Made by a program: the position numbers and the translations under genes. The notes beneath the pieces were generated by a model. The model did not search any database and had not been told where the DNA came from. It saw only the letters and a list, made by a program, of their open reading frames with translations. Of a stretch of 64,000 nucleotides of DNA, positions 58,666 through 64,000 are shown in pieces. Numbering within the stretch: the stretch's first letter is position 1; the number at the start of each line of letters is the position of its first letter. This stretch comes from Spirometra erinaceieuropaei (Eukaryota; Platyhelminthes; Cestoda; Diphyllobothriidea; Diphyllobothriidae): positions 96,549 to 160,548 of the forward strand of contig CACRXP010000901.1 of NCBI GenBank assembly GCA_902702965.1, in the 5' to 3' direction.

Positions 58666-59845
58666 TCTTTCAATTTCCGCTGATGTACTTCACAATTCTG
58701 CGCTGTAGGGAATAGTTTGCAATTTATATTAACAGCAACGTTTCCAGAATTTTTGTATACCTACAAAAACCAATGGCACAGAAATCATGCTGACGTCTTG
58801 CCAGCCCTCCAGATCAAATGGTACTTTACTTGATGTACGAAGGGAGCGACGGAGAATATCCACGGTTTCTACTTATATATGACCGTCTGTGAGCCGGGAA
58901 TGATTGCCTAGGTGTCCGTTGTGTCATGCTCAAATACTTCCATAAAAGACCTATTCGCCAATTCCCGGATATCGCATTCGCATAGCCCTCAGAATACTAC
59001 CCAAATTTTTTCGTCACATGACGTGATTTCCCTAAAGATGAATATTATACTATCTGTATGTTCGGCTAACTTCTTATAGATGCGAGAACGACTGTGACCT
59101 TCAGAGAACAGACATCGACATATGTTTCCCAACTTGCGTTAACCAGCACGAATGGGGGCGTTTTTCGGAAGAAACAACTGGTTATGCAGATCCCGCCATG
59201 TCGAAAGACCGAAGGACGAAGGGAACTTTCGTATCTTGGGGAAGAGCTTGAGTAACTTGATGTGGATAAGATTTCCTTGACAGACGGCTCTGGCTATAAA
59301 AATGGGCAGCATATGTCGTCAGTTAACATAAACAACCCCTGTTTTGTTCGGCTGATGAAATGCTGTAGTAATACGAGTATGAATGACGGTTGCGTTACTT
59401 GCATCAAAATTCGCTAGAGAATGCTTCGGAAATGTGAAGTGGCTAGCGCACCACGAGGTTGGAGAAAAGTCAACGAACTTTCTACTTAACGTATACAGTT
59501 TTTGAAATCTACAACTCACTAGGCTACGATAATTGAACGCCGCCTTACGGACTGGTTACCCAGACACCATATTAGATTACGTAGTACGTCTAAGACAAGG
59601 ATTAGCTGCTGTGATTTACATTTTTGTGGAACATTTCGTTTTCTAGTAAAAGATTGAAAACAAGCAGAAACAGCAGGGTTTACGGGTACTAGTAAATTTA
59701 AAGGTTAAGCATCAATTGCGAAGTGTTGGTTCGCAACACAGATAATTATAAAACTAAAATTATTTTGGAAGCAGCATAGTTATAGACTTTAGAACGTAAA
59801 CATATCATTTCGAAAGACGCTTGAAAATATGGATGAGGGTGGTAT
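58666..59845. other. Unassigned non-coding stretch
   Basis: No recognised feature. Confidence 0.45.
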
Positions 59846-59849
59846 CGAA

Positions 59850-61905
59850 TAGGGATTGTTAAGACAATGTCGGGTTTATTGCCGACAAAGAGAGGGTAAA
59901 TACATTCTTATACCAGTATTCAGAAGACAGAGTTGCGAACAAACGCTGCATCCGATAACTTCTCTTCAGGCCGATGCTGTTATATGGGAACGGGGTAAAG
60001 TGATTTAAAAAATCGATAAGCGTTAGTTTTAAAGTACAGGCTAGACAAGAGCGGATGGACGCGGAAAGTCGCATGTGATTAGTCAACCCATTACCACGGT
60101 AAGCGCGGAGCCTGAACGGCGTTCTTCTGGGCGCATAGGGTCGGTTTTCGTAACCTGATGGCGGCCGCTTCTGCTGTTGCTAACAGGCGCTGGCCCAGTA
60201 GCTTAGGGTAGCTCGAGGGGACTTTATAAATCACACGAAATGTTTCCGTGGGGTCCACACGATGCCTTGAATCCACTTCATGCGCAAGGATGGCGCTGTC
60301 TATTCTCCTAGCTTCACCTTTTGCTCTCGTATTCGTTTGGAAAGGCACCGACTCGTACGACTGATATAACTTGCTCCACAAGAACAAGTGAATGAGTAGA
60401 TTCACAATGAAGTGGTCTGTGGTGACAGCCTAGCTTTGCCTTCTCCGCGTAAAATAGGGTTAGTAGAGAACCATATGCGAACCCTTGCTGCTAGGAAGGT
60501 TCTCGAGATAGCTTTATCAAGACGTCTTCTTAGAAGTACATTCGCAACGTCTCCTTGGAAAGGAACTTTGAAGAACACAGTTTTCTTTTCGGTGGTCAGT
60601 GTGGTGGGTTTTGCAGATCATTCGGCAATGTTCTTTGCAATAAACCTGTCAGGATACCCGTTTGCGCGAACCAAGTCCTGGATTTTTCTAAGTTCCTCGT
60701 CGATACTATCTGTTAAACAATTTTTTCTAGCTCTTTATGCCAAACACCTGACTAGAATTCGTTTATGTTGGAGAGGTATGAAACTAGCAAAGTTCATGTA
60801 TTGTCCAGACCAGGTTTTCTTCCAATAGACGCTCCTTCGGATGCTACCGTCAGGTCTCCCGTTTAGAAAGTCATCTAAAGAAGGAAGCGAACCGGCCGAT
60901 TCCATATTCAACATGTATTTGAGCAGCAGCTCCAGTTACAGCATATAAGAAGGCAGCAACGTCGGTTTCTGTGGTGGAGATCGCAGAGATATCCTTAACG
61001 TAGCGACCGTAATGTTTGGATTTTTCAATCGCTTCGCCAAGTTGAAATCTCTCCATTTTGCCCACGGAGACGTCGGCTAAGAGAGGTCCAAGAGGCGAGC
61101 CCGTAGTAACGCCGTCTAGTTATTTATAGTTGGTTGTCAAAGGGGATTGCGTTTTTTATGTGCACCTTATTAACAGTTCCTTAAATGTGTTCGTCAGCAT
61201 TCCCATTTCTTGCTGATTGGCAGATAGAAAATCACAGATGTAATCAACTGCCTCGGTGACCGGGACGTTTGCAAAAAGTAATGTAACGTATAGTGAGAAC
61301 ATCATGTTGTCAAGGTTGAGGTCGTTAATGTTGTCAGTGAAATGGAAGATATCTCGATAGCTGCGTGGTGTCAGCTGATGTTGTATGGACTTGAGTTTCT
61401 CTGCTAACCACTTCGCTATCGCACGATACGGAGATTTCCGCATATCTAAAATCGGACGAACCGTTAGGTCTTCGGTATGGATCTTAGGTAAACCACATAA
61501 TCGAGGGATATGTGTGCCGACTGACCGGAGGTGTTCGAGGTCACTGTCGCATATAAGTGTTTGTGTACGTACGGAGCTGGATCTTTCTGAAACCGTGAAT
61601 GGAGTTTCATTCCATGCAAACTTCTAAGAAGCACAGAACTCTTTGCCTCTCAGCGTATGTCTTCAAGGTTTCTGTGGTAATAACTGTACGATTACGCGAT
61701 TGAAGAGTGCAGCGTCAGTGAGCGCCCCCCTATCAACATCGTGTAGATCACGTTCTGCCTCCCGTATGCGAACATTTTCCAAGTAACTCAATATCCGAGC
61801 TTTTAATCCAAAAGGAAAACCCCAAGGTTCCTTTTGGGTTAACAAATGATCCAGGAAGAGCTTAATGATAGAAGGCTGAATTATTTTGCCTTCCAAATTC
61901 AAAAG
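59850..61905 (-). pseudogene. Second-lineage Penelope-like element, inactivated
   Basis: A longer minus-strand PLE remnant of a different lineage from the ribozyme-tailed copies. From 61905 downward: an N-terminal region (LLTQKEPWGFPFGLKARILS), LCGLPKIHTEDLTVRPILDM, reverse transcriptase with FHFTDNIND and motif A FSLYVTLLFANVP (catalytic Asp is Tyr at 61290-61288), MGSP-like motif B region, and motif C RYVKDI (first catalytic Asp is Lys at 61002-60988). Next comes a linker, then the C-terminal part of a GIY-YIG endonuclease ending VIYKVPSSYPKLLGQRLLAT and APRLPW with a stop near 60091. Several stops interrupt the frame. About 240 bp of 3' sequence follow; I found no convincing hammerhead in it. 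Confidence 0.82.
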
Positions 61906-63763
61906 ACATCCAGATGAGTGAAAGATGACCTTTTCTGGTTAAAGAAGGCAGTATTAATGATACTGAAGCCTACGCTTTTGCAAAAAATGTCCCTTCTCAA
62001 TCGCCTGACTGATCGTTGCCCAAATTTGACCACCATCGAAATAATCAGTCGTCAACCTTTCTTGAAAGTCACGGCTGGCAAAATGTGTTCCAGTGGAACG
62101 TTATTCCGCATATGGCAACATTTATCATCTTTGTCGAATTTTCCAAAAACAAGACCATGTCGAAGAAGAGAACGTACTTTTTGAATGACTGCCTGTGATT
62201 AAAAAAACCCTGAGCAAATAAAAAACATATCCTTGTTAGATTCGAATTTTGAAATAACGTGTTCGTGACCTTCTGCGGACGACATACAAATGCTCTCTGT
62301 GAATAGTATAAAAAGGCACACGATGACAAGTTTGCTAGGTCCAGCGGATAAGACCGTCTCTTTGTTAAACGCTTTGTACAGCCACTGCATTCCACAGAGC
62401 CAGTCCTGTTGTTAATAATCTGTCGGAAATTGACCTGCGAATATTAAAATTACTTGTTGACGACCCATGCGGCATCCCTTTCTCTAATAATTTCCGTATC
62501 CTTTCAAAGTCGATGCAGTGACAATCCCGTGTTTTAAGGCAACCAATTGCCTGTCAGCATTATTTACACCCTTTGTGGCAGAAAACATAATCGGTTTACA
62601 GTAAAGAACTTTAAAACTGAAAATGTACCTCAACTTTCAAGTATATGCGGTTTTGTTTGGCTTCATCTGTTATTAGTGGGCGCGCAGTCGGGTTTTATGT
62701 GTTTAGAAGATAATCAATGCAAAATTTTATAGTTAATATGAATGTCCTTTCACGATTAAATGTGTGCAGAAGGCGCCTTTGTTCATTGTCAACCAGCAGC
62801 GTGGACAATCCTCCGGAAACGTCATTTATTGCCAGAATTTTCTGCTTTTTAAACAAAATAGCTTTTTATAAAAATATCATTTGCGCTTCAAGTGGATTTA
62901 ATAAGCAAGAGAAACAAAAGCCCACATATTCTTCGCTGACCATTCAGATCCCAATCACAAAATTCTATAAGTTATGCCACACACACATTATTAAACTGTT
63001 TATTGGAATTAAGGGTCGCTGTCCTCGCTTCTGTGCAAGTTCCCGAGAGATGTCAGTTTGTTCTAGCTAAAAATCCCGACCAAATATTCTTTGCCAAATG
63101 TAAGTACTGCGTCGGAAAGAACCACACACCCGCTCCTTCAGCATTTCAACACAAGACCACTTTTAATACGAGAATGGTGTTAGCGGGTGTCCTATGGGTG
63201 AATCATGTTAAAAAAGTGGATTATATAGTTTAAACTACGTAGCAAGTCACAGATTCATATTTTTGCCATTTGCCCGTCTTATCGTGCAAAGTGACTCTGA
63301 ATTTAACCCCCACTTATTATGGGAATTAGCCAGAAGAAAAACTGCACAGTCTCACAAAAAATGTTTTGCGCATGCATTATTGAGAAAAGACCAGGTAACT
63401 CACTTGGGATCAGAATAGCCAGTTTATCGTCAGTCCCACTTTAAAGGTCTTCCGTCAAAAAGCTAAAGGTATTTGTATTCGTAGCCTGTTGAATACTGTT
63501 TAAATCGTTTTAAATTCTTCTTCGGAGTGCTCTAACCAGTCTCATGGGGTACAAATTAGTTTGGTTTTGCTAGGAAATATTTGGGAATACCTGGGATTCT
63601 TACTAGAATATCAGTCAAGGTTTTGAAATACTAGATTTCTTAGTTTGGAGGTGTTAGTATTAAAAAGATGCCCCCAAAGTAACTGACGGAGGGAAGGCTG
63701 CTGCCCAGCACGTACCTTTCCACGCACATTAATATTTACATTCCTAGCCGGCACACCGATTAC
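61906..63763. other. Unassigned stretch
   Basis: Short open frames on both strands, the longest about 117 codons (62717-63070). None is recognised and no repeat match is seen. Confidence 0.4.
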
Positions 63764-63800
63764 TAGAAGAAGAAGAAGAAGAAGAAGAAGAAGAAGAAGA
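63764..63800. repeat. (GAA)n microsatellite
   Basis: A clean run of about twelve AGA/GAA triplets. The poly-Leu frame on the opposite strand is an artefact of the repeat. Confidence 0.9.
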
Positions 63801-64000
63801 TAGGATGTCTGGAACAAGAATGTTGGCGGCATGACGTTTAAAATTCTCACTCGAACCAGTCAGCAAAGGCAAACGCCAATAAGGCTAATGGAGGCAGGAA
63901 AAGCGGAGTAGTTATAAGGATCAACATCAACGTGCAACCACATGATTAGCATAATTCACAGCGTAGGTATTCACCATTGGGGGTCGTACTTTATGCCACG

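Noticed and set aside
59850..60090. Hammerhead in the second-lineage PLE 3' region
   Set aside because: CUGAAGAG is present, but there is no stem II partner followed by GAAA and no cleavage triplet.
60412..60828. 138-codon plus-strand open frame
   Set aside because: It is antisense to the linker region of the minus-strand PLE, which reads as conserved protein.
63611..63850. Poly-leucine minus-strand frame resembling a signal peptide
   Set aside because: Generated by the (GAA)n microsatellite.
1..64000. CRISPR arrays, bacterial operons, rRNA genes or viral genomes
   Set aside because: None seen; gene structure and repeats are those of an animal nuclear genome.

Overview
This is animal nuclear DNA: AT-rich, gene-poor and repeat-dense. 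It holds one host protein-coding gene that I can recognise. The TTAGGG-type degenerate telomeric block, the compact two-exon ion-channel gene, the abundance of Penelope-like elements (PLEs) with hammerhead ribozymes and the tRNA-derived short repeats would fit a flatworm, possibly a tapeworm. That assignment is inference from general character, not from a diagnostic gene.

Host gene: a two-pore-domain potassium channel (K2P/TWIK family) lies on the minus strand. Exon 1 (33662 to 32720) encodes the N-terminus, M1, a very long extracellular cap and the first pore helix. Exon 2 (24719 to 23878) encodes the rest of the first selectivity filter, M2, a long cytoplasmic loop, M3, the second pore and M4, and ends in a stop codon. 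The joined frame is 594 residues. The 8.0-kb intron splits the first glycine codon of the first GYG filter. It carries a foldback tRNA-related SINE, three copies of a second tRNA-like repeat and one PLE.

Repeats dominate the remainder. (1) A non-coding palindromic DNA element family of about 950-990 bp, with TA target sites and ends like CAGTAGATG...CATCTACTG, is at 6.5, 13.6, 15.8, 19.0, 42.3, 49.6-51.2 and 56.7 kb, with decayed remnants elsewhere. (2) PLE fragments with GIY-YIG endonuclease and/or reverse transcriptase coding are at 2.2, 9.2, 28.9, 52.8, 55.5, 55.9-58.7 and 59.8-61.9 kb. Six tails of one PLE lineage carry hammerhead ribozyme motifs, three or four of them with an intact core, and one more tail keeps only half the motif. 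(3) A foldback SINE with an internal tRNA-like promoter is at 14.0, 25.1, 43.8 and 53.8 kb. (4) Minor repeats include microsatellites, a 93-bp tandem duplication, two dispersed low-copy families and a degenerate interstitial telomeric tract.

Layout: 0-23.8 kb is repeats and unassigned sequence; 23.9-33.7 kb is the K2P gene; 33.8-49.6 kb is mostly unassigned with decayed elements; 49.6-62 kb is a nest of transposons (palindromic element inside palindromic element, palindromic element inside PLE, opposed PLE pairs); 62-64 kb is unassigned. The most notable structural theme is that four PLE loci carry ribozyme tails facing outward at both ends, including one near-perfect 97-bp head-to-head hammerhead palindrome at 52827-53051.
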